Shown: in pieces, positions 23,407-35,437 of the stretch
How positions within the stretch are numbered: the stretch's first letter is position 1
How the letters are laid out: every line of letters starts with the position of its first letter
Origin: Juglans regia
Taxonomy: Eukaryota; Streptophyta; Magnoliopsida; Fagales; Juglandaceae
Assembly (NCBI RefSeq): GCF_001411555.2
Contig: NC_049911.1
Coordinates: 7,696,209-7,760,208 of the forward strand
DNA length: 64,000 bases
Reading direction: 5' to 3'
Position numbers and translations under genes: made by a program
The notes under the pieces: generated by a model
What the model was told of the DNA's origin: nothing
The model's database searches: none
What the model saw: the letters and a program-made list of their open reading frames with translations, nothing else

Positions 23407-24879
23407 TTTTGCACCATTTGTGGGACCAAGATAATTGATTTGTTAGTGAAGTAAGATCCTGATGCCAACTACCAATTGCTCTCACACAATCCATGACTAG
23501 GATTTCTACAATGAATGGTCGCAATTCCAAATTGGATAGGAGATTAGTAAAATGGAAGAAAAATACAAAGAAGGACCTTGGAGATGGAAGCCATGCAAAG
23601 TGAGAACAAAGCCCTAAAGCAAGGGCAAACCAGATATGAGCGAGGCAAAGATCAAGGATAGGACAGGTAGTGTGATGAAGAATCCCAGAGTGGAAAGGAC
23701 CAACCTAGAGTAGGACTAGGGAACAGGTACCCATACTCGGCCCACCTGGCCCCCCACTTGGGCCCTGTGGATAGGCAAAAGATAACCCATGGAAATTGTT
23801 GGGGCAGGCACTAGGCTAGACCCGCTTATATATATATATATAGTTAAAAAATAAGTTTTTTTTTAATGAAATGACGTCGTTTTGAGAATCTCCATAACAT
23901 TTTCATTTCATTACAAGGGTTTAATTCTCCCCAATCCTCCCCCACTCATTTTTTCTCTCCTAGCTAACTTTCCTCTCCTTTCTCTTCGTCTCCTCTAGTA
24001 GTAGCCGCTCACCTCCTCTCATTTTCTTCGTCTTATTCATCTCCTTCTCTTGTTCTTATCCTCCTCCTCATCCAAATCCTCTTCACCTTCTTCAAGTTTT
24101 CTTCTCGCTTTTACACGGTCATGGGTCACTCGAATTAGTTGTGATCAAGAGATGCATGACCATGAGCATCAATACCTACAGACTACAGCCCCTGGCCACG
24201 GCTTGGTCGTGTGAGGTGTTATGGATCTTCACTCTTTAAAGTTGTGGTTGTGCCTACAGCCTAGCAAAAACTCATGACCATGGCTTGGTTATGGGCCTGC
24301 GCAGAGTCCCAATGCCAAGTCATGACTATGGGTTTTTGTGACCCACAACTATGGTTTAGCCGTTTGTGCCTTTGCGAGACCCACTACCAAGATGTGGTCG
24401 TGGGCATGGGTAATATGTTCTTGAACCTTTACAACAGATATTTCTTTTTTAATTTCTAGGTGGATCTATGCATTTGGGTATGGATTTGAAGGGTTTGAGT
24501 TTGGATATGAATGTTTTAGGGTTGGATTTGAAGATTTGGGATTGAAAAATCTTTTTATATCTTGGTCCTGAGGGGTGAAACAAGCGCAGCGAGTTGAAAA
24601 CTCCAATCCATTAGATAGGGCAGGCGGATAGTGGACCAGAGTTGAGCCAGGGATGTGATGGAAGTTTTCTACCCCACTAAAGCGGATGGGGGGAGCGGAG
24701 GAGGGTGCTAACCGACCTTATAGGGTGGGTAGCATCCCTAGCCTAGAGCGATCAAGATGAAAAGAAGCAGATGCATGACAACTTGCAGAATCTCATAGAA
24801 AAATAAGAAGAAATGGCAAAGTGAGTAGGAGCATCTTCTTCGGTCGACAACCAACTCAATAACATGGATCTGTCATACT
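23407..24879 (+). mobile_element. Tat leader region with a possible hAT-like insertion
   Basis: From about 23430 to 23760 the sequence resembles a gag 5' leader with broken frames. At 23811-23819 CTAGGCTAG appears, and its inverse CTAGCCTAG is at about 24741-24749. Between them lie a TA microsatellite (about 23825-23842), a CT-rich block (23930-24120) and GC-rich ends with GGGATGCTACCCACC-type sequence on the reverse strand. Such sequence is reminiscent of non-autonomous hAT ends. I cannot find a clear 8-bp duplication, so the insertion is only a possibility. Confidence 0.3.
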
Positions 24880-25926
24880 ACAAGGAGATAAAGTGCTAGA
24901 AATAGATCTTTATGATGGGTCCAATGATCCAATGACCATTCGGAGACCTTTAAGACCCATATGACTCTAAATGGATTCTTGAGAGAGATCATGTGATGTG
25001 CTTTCTCGTTAACCCCCAAAGGAGTGGCAAGGGCATGGTTTGGGAATCTGCAAATAGGCACTATAACCAATTTCGAAGGGCTTAGAATACAATTCTTGAT
25101 GCAAATCATGGTGATTAGGAGGATAAGATGACAAGTTGTGTACCTCCTCATCATCGAGAGGACAAGAGCCTGAATGCATATCTTATCCAGTTCAATAAAG
25201 AACGTTTGACATAAGACGACCAAGACGAAAAAATAAGTTTTGCAGCAATGTTGGGGTCCATGGCAAAGTTGGCAAGGAGGATGCCAATGACTATAAGAGT
25301 TCATGAATAAAGTGCAAAAATTTATAAATGTGAAAGATATGCTTAAAGCATTGACAAATGCATGATGGGCAGAAGCGAACAATGTAGATATGTAACTGCT
25401 TTAATCGATGGAAGGAAAAAGGCTCTCAATCCCACAATCAAGGTTCTAGGGTGACAACATTTGAGTATGAATGTCCAAGATGGCAAGGATGCGTGGGTAT
25501 GCAAGAACGATGAAAACAACTCCAACGGGTGGGGGTTTGACCGTTACTGCACATATCATAGGACGAGGGACCACAGGACTGAAGATTGTAGCAACCTCAA
25601 GCACAAGACAGAGATTATGCAGGAAAATGGAGAAGTGGAGTGACTTGTTGCTAAACACAAGCTGCCACCAATAGAGCTAGCCGGGAGCAAATAGAAAGAT
25701 TGGTAGGCAGGCATAGGAGCGAGAGCCTAAGGAGAGGCAAGACTATTAGAAGGGAGTGTACCCCCGATGTGGCCCTACCAAGCCACATCAAGTGCTTCAT
25801 GAAATCAAAATTATAACAGGGGGATTCGTTGTGGGCAGGGCATCATCGTTGGCAAGAAAGGCCTATGCCAGGAGAGCAAGATACGAATAAGCTTTTGCTG
25901 ATGACAGGCACTCGAAGTAGACTAAA
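24880..25926 (+). pseudogene. Tat-type gypsy gag and linker
   Basis: Across three broken frames the forward strand follows the Gag of plant Tat/Retand-type elements. Recognisable parts are LYDGSNDPMT, WFGNLQIGTITNFEGL, VVYLLIIERTRA, NKERLT..DQDEKI, then EFMNKVQKFINVKDMLKAL. A zinc-finger-like CTYHRTRDHRTEDCSNLKHK lies at about 25538-25610. The linker EIKIITGGFVVGRASSLARKAYARRARYE at about 25800-25890 is the conserved spacer before the protease in this lineage. Many stops and frameshifts are present. The element is cut at 25926 by B2. Its protease and RT appear to resume at 37424. The long reverse-strand frame at 24873-25382 is a shadow of this gag. Confidence 0.75.
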
Positions 25927-28900
25927 TGTAACAGTCCACTAGAAATTCACTGGTGGAATTTTTATTGACTTTAGGAACCTCGTGAAGACCCCATAAGTTT
26001 TTACAAATCGACCAACGCACAGGTTTTAGTCTGTCAACATGGTCAGCATTATCACTCACTATGATGCTAGAAATATGAGTTTAATTATTTGAGGTAGTTA
26101 GAAGTGTTAGAATGCATTATGGTCTACACCTTTTGACTCAGTTGATTATTTATGATTTTATGGCGCAATAGCCAATTTTTATAATTTTGGACGAAACGCA
26201 TGCTCGAAACTGTGAAATTATTGTTAAGAGCACTTAAGGGTTGAATTTTGGTAAACGATTTTCACTATAGGTTAATATGAATATTTAGAATTTTTCAGCA
26301 CTAAGTTTATTATGCTTTTTCTTGGAGTGAATAGTAATCTCGATAAGCACACCCAGTGCAGTGTTTTCAAAATCACAGTGGGGAATGTCCAAATTAGGTT
26401 AGAGAAGTTTTATTTGGACACTTGGTAAGATCTTAGCCACACATAGTGAATAATATTAGAGGCTTGGAACAAAAAGGAACCATTAGATTAGATTTGTGAA
26501 GGAAATCAAGGTGTGAGATCATGCCACCTAAGCAAAACTTTATTTCATCTGTTCAACCAAATTGTGCCAGACCTAAGAAGGTTTCAATCCTAGAAAAACC
26601 CTAAATGGTTGGAATCCAATTAAAACCCCAAAAGCTTGGTTGAAACCCAAATCCTAAAGGGTTTTCTCAAACCCTAAAGTTGGCTTTCAAACCCTTTTTA
26701 ACCTGATTTCTAACATTGTGTTTAATCACTTGATTAAATCACTTCCACATGCTATTAATTAATCAAATCATTTTTATGACATCATTATCCAACCTTTAAA
26801 CCTTGAAAAATTTATTGGGCCAAGAAAAATTGGTTTTGGTCTTGATAGCATCTCAAACCCTAACCAAACCCCCTTTAAACCCCAAATTGAAGCCCACTTG
26901 TTTGGGACCCACCAAGGCCCACGAAATTGGCCACTTTGGCAAAGCTTCTTGAAGAAGTTTCCTCCCCCACATGACAGACCATCCACTGCCATTGGCTGCA
27001 ACCCATTAGTGCCTTGATGTGAAGAGAAGTCCACTCCATCAACCTCCATCTCTCATAGCTGCTGCAGGCAGTCCTTTGCCCTCATTACTCTCCACTTTAT
27101 GTCACATAGCCAACTCCAATCAAGGGTCTTTCAAGCCCATAACTTCCCCCTATAGGAGTCTAAAGTTGTGCAAGACTCACTTCTCTCCATTTTATCACTT
27201 CTTCCCCCCGTTCTTAGAGAGAAACCCAAAAGAGAACTCTCGGGCAGATTTCTGGGTCTTTTTGCGTGGCCCTTTTCGACCCTTTTTAGCTATTTTCTCA
27301 CGATGACTCCTTCTCAAATTTGTTCTTCTTTGAGTCTAGTGTCCATATATATCTTATTAGTCTCATTAAATTCTAATTTGGTTGGTCAAAATTATTTTTA
27401 ACCATGTAAAGGTCATTATGGGCGTGAAACTGGAGAGTATGATATGTTTTGGAATTTTGGACCAAGCTAATGGACATATCTTGGTCCGAAAATTTTATGG
27501 AGCGTTTCTAGCATGTGTTTATGAATGTTCATTGAGGTTTTGCTGCATGAATAAAGCTTTTGATGATAGATTTCCTTAGATTTAGAAACTTGAAAACTGG
27601 AAGTGGAAAAACAGTTTTTGTTTTGTGAAAGTTCGAATATTTCGTGGTTTAATTTTATTCCTAAGACTTTGAAATTTTTATATGATGATCCCAAGCCTCT
27701 TATATACATGTTAGGATGTTATTTTGAAGATATTTAGTATTAGGTTTAAGGATATGATTTTCTATGCAAGAAGATTTCGGTTTTGCCTAAGATTTGATAT
27801 TTTTGGGTTAAATCAATGTTTTATTGAGTTTTAGCCATGTGATTTTAAGTTTGTTGGCTGGAGCTTCTTTAGGACACATTTTTAAACCCTGAGATGCTTT
27901 CCTTTGAAGATCACATGTGTCTAAGCCATGGATTAAGAGATTGATCAAAGTTAGTGGAGAGAAAAGTTTTTGTTTTGGACTAAGTTTAAAACCAAAAACT
28001 CCAAGTGTTGTTTTGTGATTTTTGGTGGCTTTTGTTTGATGATTTAAAGCATGGTTGATCTTAGAATGATGTTATAAATATGTTAGAAGTAAGATTTGAT
28101 TTTTTTAGAATTCTTCGAGATGTTTTTATTAAGGTCAAGATTTGTGATTTAAGGGTTTACTTTTTGTTAAAAAGTTTGGGTCCTTTTACAAAAAGTTTGG
28201 TGCTGATGATTAGCTTTTTCTTAATGGATATTTTAAGTGTATTTTTAAACTTAGGATAGGAAGATCCTTGCTACAAAATTTCGGTTTAATCATGGATTTT
28301 GGATATGGAAGAAATTGCAACCAAAATCAAGAGAAATGACCTATGAATGTTTCGGCCATTGTGAGTTTTCCATAATTGTGAATGGTTTTAAGTTTTTCTG
28401 AGTTGTTATTTGAGTCTAGGACAAAATTTACTTGAGGAATGTAAATTTTGGTAATTTTTGGAGTTAGGATATGAAATTCTTAAGTTAGGGGTAAAATGGT
28501 AATTTTATTTTAAGTTGTCTCTTTTCACATTTCTAATTGTTAGTAATTAAAGTTCAAACTTTTAAAATACCCTCTTACAGTTCCTCATATTTCACACTTT
28601 AATCTCGTAGAACGCGACGATCGAGGTAATTTTGCTCTTAACTTACTATCAGGTTACTGTGTATGTGTGATGGGTAAGAGAACTACAGTTTATGTTCATA
28701 TGTTGTTTTATATGCCATGCCATGCTATGTCATCTCATGTTTATTTTTTGCACGAATTATTCTATCACGAAATACTTATCTGTTACACAATAAATTATGT
28801 CTCATGTTACAATCTGTTGCAAGTATGTCACATTACGTATGCCATCTATTACATGTATGTCATGTCACATAATATTCACTGTCACATGTTATGAAATATT

Positions 28901-29745
28901 GTCTGTTACATGTTATTCCATGTTATGAAATTTTGTCTGTTACATGCATGTCATGTTATGAAATATTGTTTGTTTCACTTATGTCTCGACGTATGTCATG
29001 TTTGTCGTCTTACGTTTGTGTCATGTTACGTTACGTCAGGACTTCTATCTTTTCGTATTCACGTCATCCCGTCTCGAATACAGTTTGTGTACCTCGAAAA
29101 CAGTCTTGTTAAGTTATTCATATCAATCACGACCCTAAGTGCTAGGATGAGGTAATGTCCTAGTGGAACTCCTGCGTTGTAAAGTACAGTCAACATATTG
29201 CGAATGGAGCCTAACTAGCTGGTCACTAGAGCGCGCCAGGCACTAACGCCGATGGAGCCACACATTATGTTACGTGTCTCCACAACAAGTGTGACACAAA
29301 CAATTCATGGGGCCATAACAACTGTGGAGCATGAAGTATGGGGCCACTACAACTGTGGAGCATAAAATACGTGGGGCCACTATAACTGTGGAGCGTACAC
29401 TACGTGAGACAAAGCAACTGTGACACGTAGAATACGTGGGGCCACAACAACTGTGGAGTATGTATTAACGCATTCACAACTAGTACAGACACTTGTGTCG
29501 TGATGCGGAAATTAGCAAAGACACGTGGCTCAAGGGGACCCATGTAGCACCCGTATGGTCACTTTATGAATAAGTCTATTGAAAAAGATTCTAAGTTTAT
29601 GTATTTCAAGATAAGATTACTCAATCATGGTGACCCCATGAGACAAGAATATGTTTCAAGTAAATGTTGATGTCATGTTATGTTCAAGTTCACGTTCATG
29701 TTATGTCTTTTTCATGTTCACATTATGTTTCAAGTTCACGTTCAT
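25927..29745 (+). mobile_element. B2, 4.5-kb-family element, 3'-truncated
   Basis: Starts TGTAACAGTCCACTAGAAATTC and follows B3 (40752-45323) collinearly until 29745, where the A2 LTR begins inside the 42-bp CAAGTTCACGTTCATG array. About 0.6 kb of the 3' end is missing. It contains the TGTCTGTTACATG..TATGAAAT imperfect repeats (28860-28990) and the CACGACCCTAAG module at about 29128. Four units of a GGGGCCAC.A.AACTGTGGAG repeat lie at 29309-29460. No pol, PBS or PPT is visible. Confidence 0.8.
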
Positions 29746-31180
29746 TGTAACGCCCCAAACACGGCTGGCCTGGAGACTTACCACCTGTTACTTAAGAACA
29801 TGTTTCCCAACACAACTAAAATAAAACTCCAAAACTTTATTAGCAAAACTCAATCTCAAGTACTCTAAATAACCACATTGAAACTCTACAAAGTCATTAC
29901 TGTAGCAAAAAAAATTAACTAAGGAGTTCAAAATCTCCCGGTAGTCACAACAAACCAACTAATAACTTCAAAAGTCTTACTAAAGCCAAGCCCAAGATAT
30001 AATTAAATCTAAAAGACATTAAAACTAAAGGACATCAGAATTCCTTCTTCTAACATCCTCTCCCAGCTTAATCATGCTCACCAATCTAATCCAGGTCCTC
30101 TGTTGGACTCTCCACATCATCTGAAAAATATTATGAAGATAGGGGGTGAGTTATCAATTACTCAGTAAGCAGAAAACATATGCTAGCGTGCAAACATGAG
30201 CATTTACAAAGTATAACATGCAGAACAAAACATTTTCCAGAGTTATCATGCAGAGCAGAACATATTTTCAAAAGTAACAGCGATGGTTTTAAGACAAGTA
30301 AAAACCCATAGTGCTTTGGTATAACATAAACTGAGTATCATCATTAGATCAAAACAGAGCATCAAACAGAGTAGAGACCATGTTTCACCCCCGTGGTAGG
30401 GTTGTGCTAACCCCGGTGGCCAAACCAGGCAGAGACAGAGGTGAAATCTTTCCTTTATTCTTCTCGGAGCCCCGAGTGTGCACACAGGAAAGACCACAAT
30501 AAAACCACTTTGTTTCCAAAGTGGGTGCACTCAGAGACAGAGAAGTTGGTACCAACCCAAACAGAGCAGAGCATAACAGAGCAGAGCAGAGCAAAGCAGA
30601 GACAGAGTCAGATACCAAAACCAGTACACCATGCCAAAGGTTTTCAGATGTTATATCAAAATAATACAGAGTACCAAAACAGAATCAGACAGTTTACACA
30701 CGCTGAACACAAAAGCCAGAACATCTTTCTAAATAAATGCACAAGTTTTCATATTCTCAATATTGCTCTTTTCCCAGATTTCAGAAACCACATGACAGAA
30801 TTTAGCTCATGTCTACACAATGCATGTCAGAACATATTTTTCTCTTTTTCGTACAGATTTCATGAGTATGCAAATAAACGACCGACGTTGGTTTTGTTTT
30901 TTCCAAGTTCTCATTTCACCACAAAAATATGCAAAGTTTTCAGAAAATCAACCTCAGTCTCAAATAATTCGTGTAAGGCCTAGCATAGGAACCCCGCTTA
31001 CCTAGACAATTTAGCTTTTCAGAATTTTCCTAAAAAATGTCGAGTCGAAAATAAATCGTCACCTATAAAAATAATCACATAATTTCCGTAAGTTTTCAAT
31101 TAATTACGGATTTCGATATTTAAGCCTAAACTTCTAAAATAACCTATTTTAATATCTCAAAACTTAAAATCCTCGTCAAT
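29746..31180 (-). mobile_element. A2, truncated family A-like LTR
   Basis: Starts TGTAACGCCCCAAACACGG, like the LTR at 4425. It contains, inverted, the AACCCTACCACGGGGGTGAAAC block near 30390 and the micro-exon module at 31002-31062. The similarity ends near 31180, so the TATA and leader half is missing. The open frame at 30441-30983 spans LTR sequence and has no recognised domain. An array of GCAGA units (30560-30605) is a short local repeat. Confidence 0.7.
31002..31062 (-). other. micro-exon-like module in A2
   Basis: Reverse strand: TTTTATAG|GTGACG opens and TTGTCTAG|GTAAGCGGG closes a 61-nt segment equivalent to 12108-12166. Confidence 0.45.
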
Positions 31181-34100
31181 CATGGCATCCACGAGCGTTA
31201 CCTCGTGGCGCACATGAGAGCGTCGGTTCGTAGGATTCATAAAAACATCAGTTGTCATGCCTTTCATGCATCTTCATCAGTTTATAAATTTTCTTAGAAA
31301 ATACATACAATAGATACAACGTATAGTCATCCATTCACATGCGTACAATTAATACTTTGGATGCGTAAAAAGGGGCTGCCAAGGAGGGGCCGTACATACT
31401 TATACCTTTGAACACTTAGCATTTTCTTTCTTAAAGCGTCTTTCGTTTCTTTTCGTGAGTATCTTAAGGGAAAAGCGTTTCTTGCTTCTTTGAAGACTCT
31501 AGAAGAGTATGAACATAACACTTACCTGGACTCCATGCTACTTGCATGTCATTCAGTCCATTTATGTGCTTGTCAGATGGCAACCTACATGCATACACAT
31601 AACCTTAGCATCATTCTCTATCTAATGCATAAGTAACTTAAGCTATAAATAGAACTACGCTATACTTAGAACACTCTCCTTCTATCCCGTGCACTTACGT
31701 GCCCTTCACTATGTTAAACCCTTCGGGGACCACTTACGGTCACCACAACTTCCAACTCAAAGTCTCGTCTCGAGTGCTGATCCACTAAAGTGAACACATT
31801 ATTCACATTAGGATTAAGACACTAAGACACTCGTCTTACTCTTCTTACAACCACATTTGACGCATGATTCCGACTGATGGAATCACACATCTCAATCCTA
31901 ACGATGCATCCGTCACTACCTTCATGCATCTTAGCCCACACTAAATCCTCATTCCCATCCATACAAGACACATGGCTCTAAGCCAACTCTGAGGCTTAAG
32001 CACCGTGCAACTATGCTCATGACAGATTACTCATTCATATGGTGAATCCGTCCAGCACGTGTCTCTCACCATGTCACACAAGTACCTTACCCCTTTATCA
32101 CCTAAGATCAACATATATAACACGTTGATCGCCTGCTCGTAGGGATAAGGGCCATACTCCGATACCAATCTTCTCTTAACTCGATTAGGATGACTCTTCA
32201 CGCTACCCGTCCCTTTTGACAGTTCATCCCAACACTTAACACGACAAGACTCTATTCATAACTACGTTTCATGTCAGGTTATATAGCCCGAGATTGCTCC
32301 AGAGCTATATTGTGACCTTGTCATGTTACCTAACATTCTACTACATCAACTCCTGACTCATCACGAGTACGGTTCCTCACGTACTCCCGTCACATGGTGA
32401 CATCTCGTCAAGTTCCCATTACGTCATTTCTACACTTTAACACTTCACCCATCATAAGCATGGCTTCCAATAACCATGTCACTTCGTGACGTTGCCCAGT
32501 CACGCGTCCGCTGCGTATTCTTACACTTATCCCACTACTTCACCCATCACAAGCACGACTGTCAGTAGTCATGTCACTGCGTGACATTCCCTAGTCATGC
32601 TTCCGCTACGCCCTCTTATACTTGTTCCGCTACTTTACGCATACTCCTGGCCATAAGTCCATCACAGTGACACTTGTCACCTTAGACTATAGGCTATGCC
32701 ATAACTATTTCGAGACACTGTTCCACAGTTCCCGACACTATCCATCACGTTCCACGCCCATCAAACACATAACCATCCTTATCTCTACGACACGCCACAC
32801 GGAGTGTCGCTGCTACATGGAGTACACTCTATGTATACTCCCCTCATACATATGCTCCATCACCACTATAGCATACCCGACATATGGTGTATCACTATAT
32901 CATATGGAGTACACTCCTCGTATACTCCTTTCATACACACTACAACACATCACCACTATGGCATACATGCCATATGGTGCATCTCACCATCTCATGGAGT
33001 ACATTCCATTTGTACTCCCCACATACACCATACCCCATATAGAGTACACTCATCGTGTACTCCCTTCATACACACTACGGCACATCACCATCATGGCATA
33101 TCCGCCATATGGTGCATTTCTCCACCACATAGAGTGCACTCCATGTGTACTCCTCACATATACTATACGCCACATCACCACTATGGCATATTCGCCATAT
33201 GGTGCGTCACTATATCACATGGAGTACACTTCTTGTGTACTTCATCCACATGCATTACGCCACATTACCATTATAGCATATCCGCGATATGGTGCATTTC
33301 TCCACCACATAGAGTACACTCCACGTGTACTCCTCACATATACTATACCCCACACCGAGTACACCCATCGTGTACTCCCTTCATACACACTACGGCATAT
33401 CACCATTATGGCGTACCCGCCATATGGTGCATCTCACCATCACATGGAGTACATTCCATGTGTACTCCCTACATATACAACACGCCACATGCACACAGAG
33501 TACACTCAGTGTGCACTGTATCCATTCCACATACACCACGCCACCATTACTGCACATGTTCCCCAATCACACTACATGGCACAGTCCATAACACTTCCCA
33601 TCTACACCCAACACATCACAATACACTACACGGCACAATGCACCTCCATACAATACAAATATGCCCAACACTTCACTACACAACACCACATCACGATATC
33701 ACAACTCCATTGATACTAACAGCACAATCCACAACCTAGTCAACTAATCAATATCTAACATAATTACGAGGGATAGAGGGTTATACCATCAACGGGATAA
33801 CCCGTGCGTTGCTCATTGACTGTCATAGCCGATGATGTAGGAAGGGTCCTACATGGTGGCTAACTCACGTACGGTGATTGTTTAAGTGTTTGGATAGCTA
33901 GGTGTGGTCTTGGAAAGGCTTGTGATAGCCTTGTGATGATGGTAAAGAGCATAACACGGCGGATCTAGCCATGTACAGTGGCGGTCAATCACTCGCAGTG
34001 ACTGTCCATCACGTGCAGTGGTTACCCACCATATAAAGTGATGGTTTAGACCTAGGGCTTGGCTAAGGGAGGAGGTGCGGTGGATCTCGTGGTGGCGTCG

Positions 34101-35437
34101 AGGTGGTGCCACGGTGGCTCACAGTGGCGGATCTAGCCATACCGTGGAGGAGAAGCCGTCAGAGAGTGAGAGAGAGAGTGTGTGCTTTCGTGGGTGGCAG
34201 ATCGGGGCCAAGGGACAATAGGTTGGCTTGGTGGCGGCTTAAGGAGGTTGATGGCGGTGGTCATCAGTCGTGGGTGGCGGTGCATGGTGGTGCACGGCGT
34301 GCAACCTGTGCGTGAGAGGGGGGAGAAGCCGTGAGGTGGAGGAGGGGGTTTCTGGCCATGGGTCATGTGGAGGGGCTAGGGGAGGAGCCATGGTGTCGCT
34401 AGGTGGCCGTGGGTGCTGCGCACGGCTGCGCTAGGCCATGGGTCTCCTTGTGTGTGCGTGTGTGCGATGGAGGGAAGGTGGTTGCATGGGAGAGGCCAAG
34501 CTCACTGGGGAGCGGTGGCCGGTGGTAGAGGAAGCTGCCGAGGGAGTGGTGGCGTTGGAGGGCGGCGCACGGCGGTGCTACGCTCACTAAGCCCATACCG
34601 GCTGGGCAGTTCTGAAATGGAGAAAGGGAGAGCCTGAAAGGGAGAGGTTGGCATGGATGGACTTGCCAGAGGGAGAGCAAGCCATTGGTGCTGGGGGTGA
34701 GGAAGGGCGACGCACGGCGTGGGGTGGGTCTTCGTACAGCGTACGCCGAATGAGAGAGGGAGGAGAGAGAGGGTTACGGGGAAAATGAGAGGGAAAGAGA
34801 GGGGGTCTGGGTATTTAATCCAGTCCCTTCGTCTGGGGATCTACACAACGATCTAATGATGAGGAATTAAAATACTGATTTGAAGATGCGTAAAACATTA
34901 ACTTTATTAAAAGCACTTAGAGGAATTAAGGTAAATATTATTTCAAACTAACTTTAGTTTATAAAATAATATTCTTCATCATTAATAAAATGATGAAGTC
35001 TCACTTAACATATTTAAAAGGGTTAAACCATTTAATTAATAAAAGTTTCCAACATAATTTAAATCTCATAATATCTTAAATAATTGAAATCATTTTAATA
35101 ATAATATTAAAATGATTTCCAGCAATTATAATATTTTTGGAGCTCTTCAATAATATTATGATTGTCGTATTTAAGATCAAATCTTAATTCAATAATGATG
35201 GGAATACTTCTTATAAATATTTCCAACATATTTAAAACACTGGGCGTGCCCTAGAAGTCACACGATATCTTTTGAGACACGCCATCATGGTTTGGCACGC
35301 ATAACGTGGCTCGCAGTCGCTAGTGAGAAAGGCAGATGATCACATAATCTCTTCCTTCAGGATTTACTTACGTCATCAAGACGAAACATACGTCAGAAAG
35401 GGGAAGCATACGTAAGAAGAAGGAGCTAGGTATTACA
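31181..35437 (-). mobile_element. E2, long LTR fragment with GC-rich leader and minisatellite
   Basis: Ends TAGGTATTACA at 35437, so the sense strand starts TGTAATACCTAGCTCC. A TTAAATACC TATA-like box (sense, about 34813-34822) precedes a GC-rich leader at about 34790 down to 34030. Shared blocks such as GCGTAAAAAGGGGCTGCCAAGG (about 31362) tie it to the LTRs at 39066-47185 and 58570-61204. A donor-like GTCCAG|GTAAGTG lies on the sense strand at about 31522. The minisatellite at 32805-33535 lies inside it. The left end is truncated near 31181. Open frames in the leader on both strands are composition effects. Confidence 0.65.
32805..33535. repeat. minisatellite of paired palindromes, about 90-bp unit
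   Basis: The CATATGGTG block recurs near 32881, 32971, 33107, 33199, 33289 and 33422. Spacings are about 90, 136, 92, 90 and 133 bp, meaning full units of about 90 bp with extra half units of about 45 bp. Each unit holds two inverted repeats: GGAGTACAC..GTGTACTCC (9-bp arms around a 5-base loop) and CATAT..ATATG around CCGCC. The array lacks stops in two frames, which produces overlapping open frames of 363 and 311 codons rich in Tyr, His, Thr and Ile. I read these as repeat artefacts. Confidence 0.85.

Noticed and set aside
24873..25382. 169-codon reverse-strand open frame
   Set aside because: It is the antisense of the Tat gag, whose forward motifs are clear.
29309..29460. Regularly spaced repeats resembling a CRISPR array
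   Set aside because: Units are imperfect, contiguous and recur at the same place in each B element; this is plant LTR DNA.
30441..30983. 180-codon forward open frame
   Set aside because: It lies entirely in the A2 LTR, antisense to the LTR, with no recognisable domain.
32622..33739. Two overlapping open frames of 363 and 311 codons
   Set aside because: They lie in the palindromic minisatellite, whose units lack stops in two frames. Composition (Tyr, His, Thr, Ile) is set by the repeat and no domain is visible.
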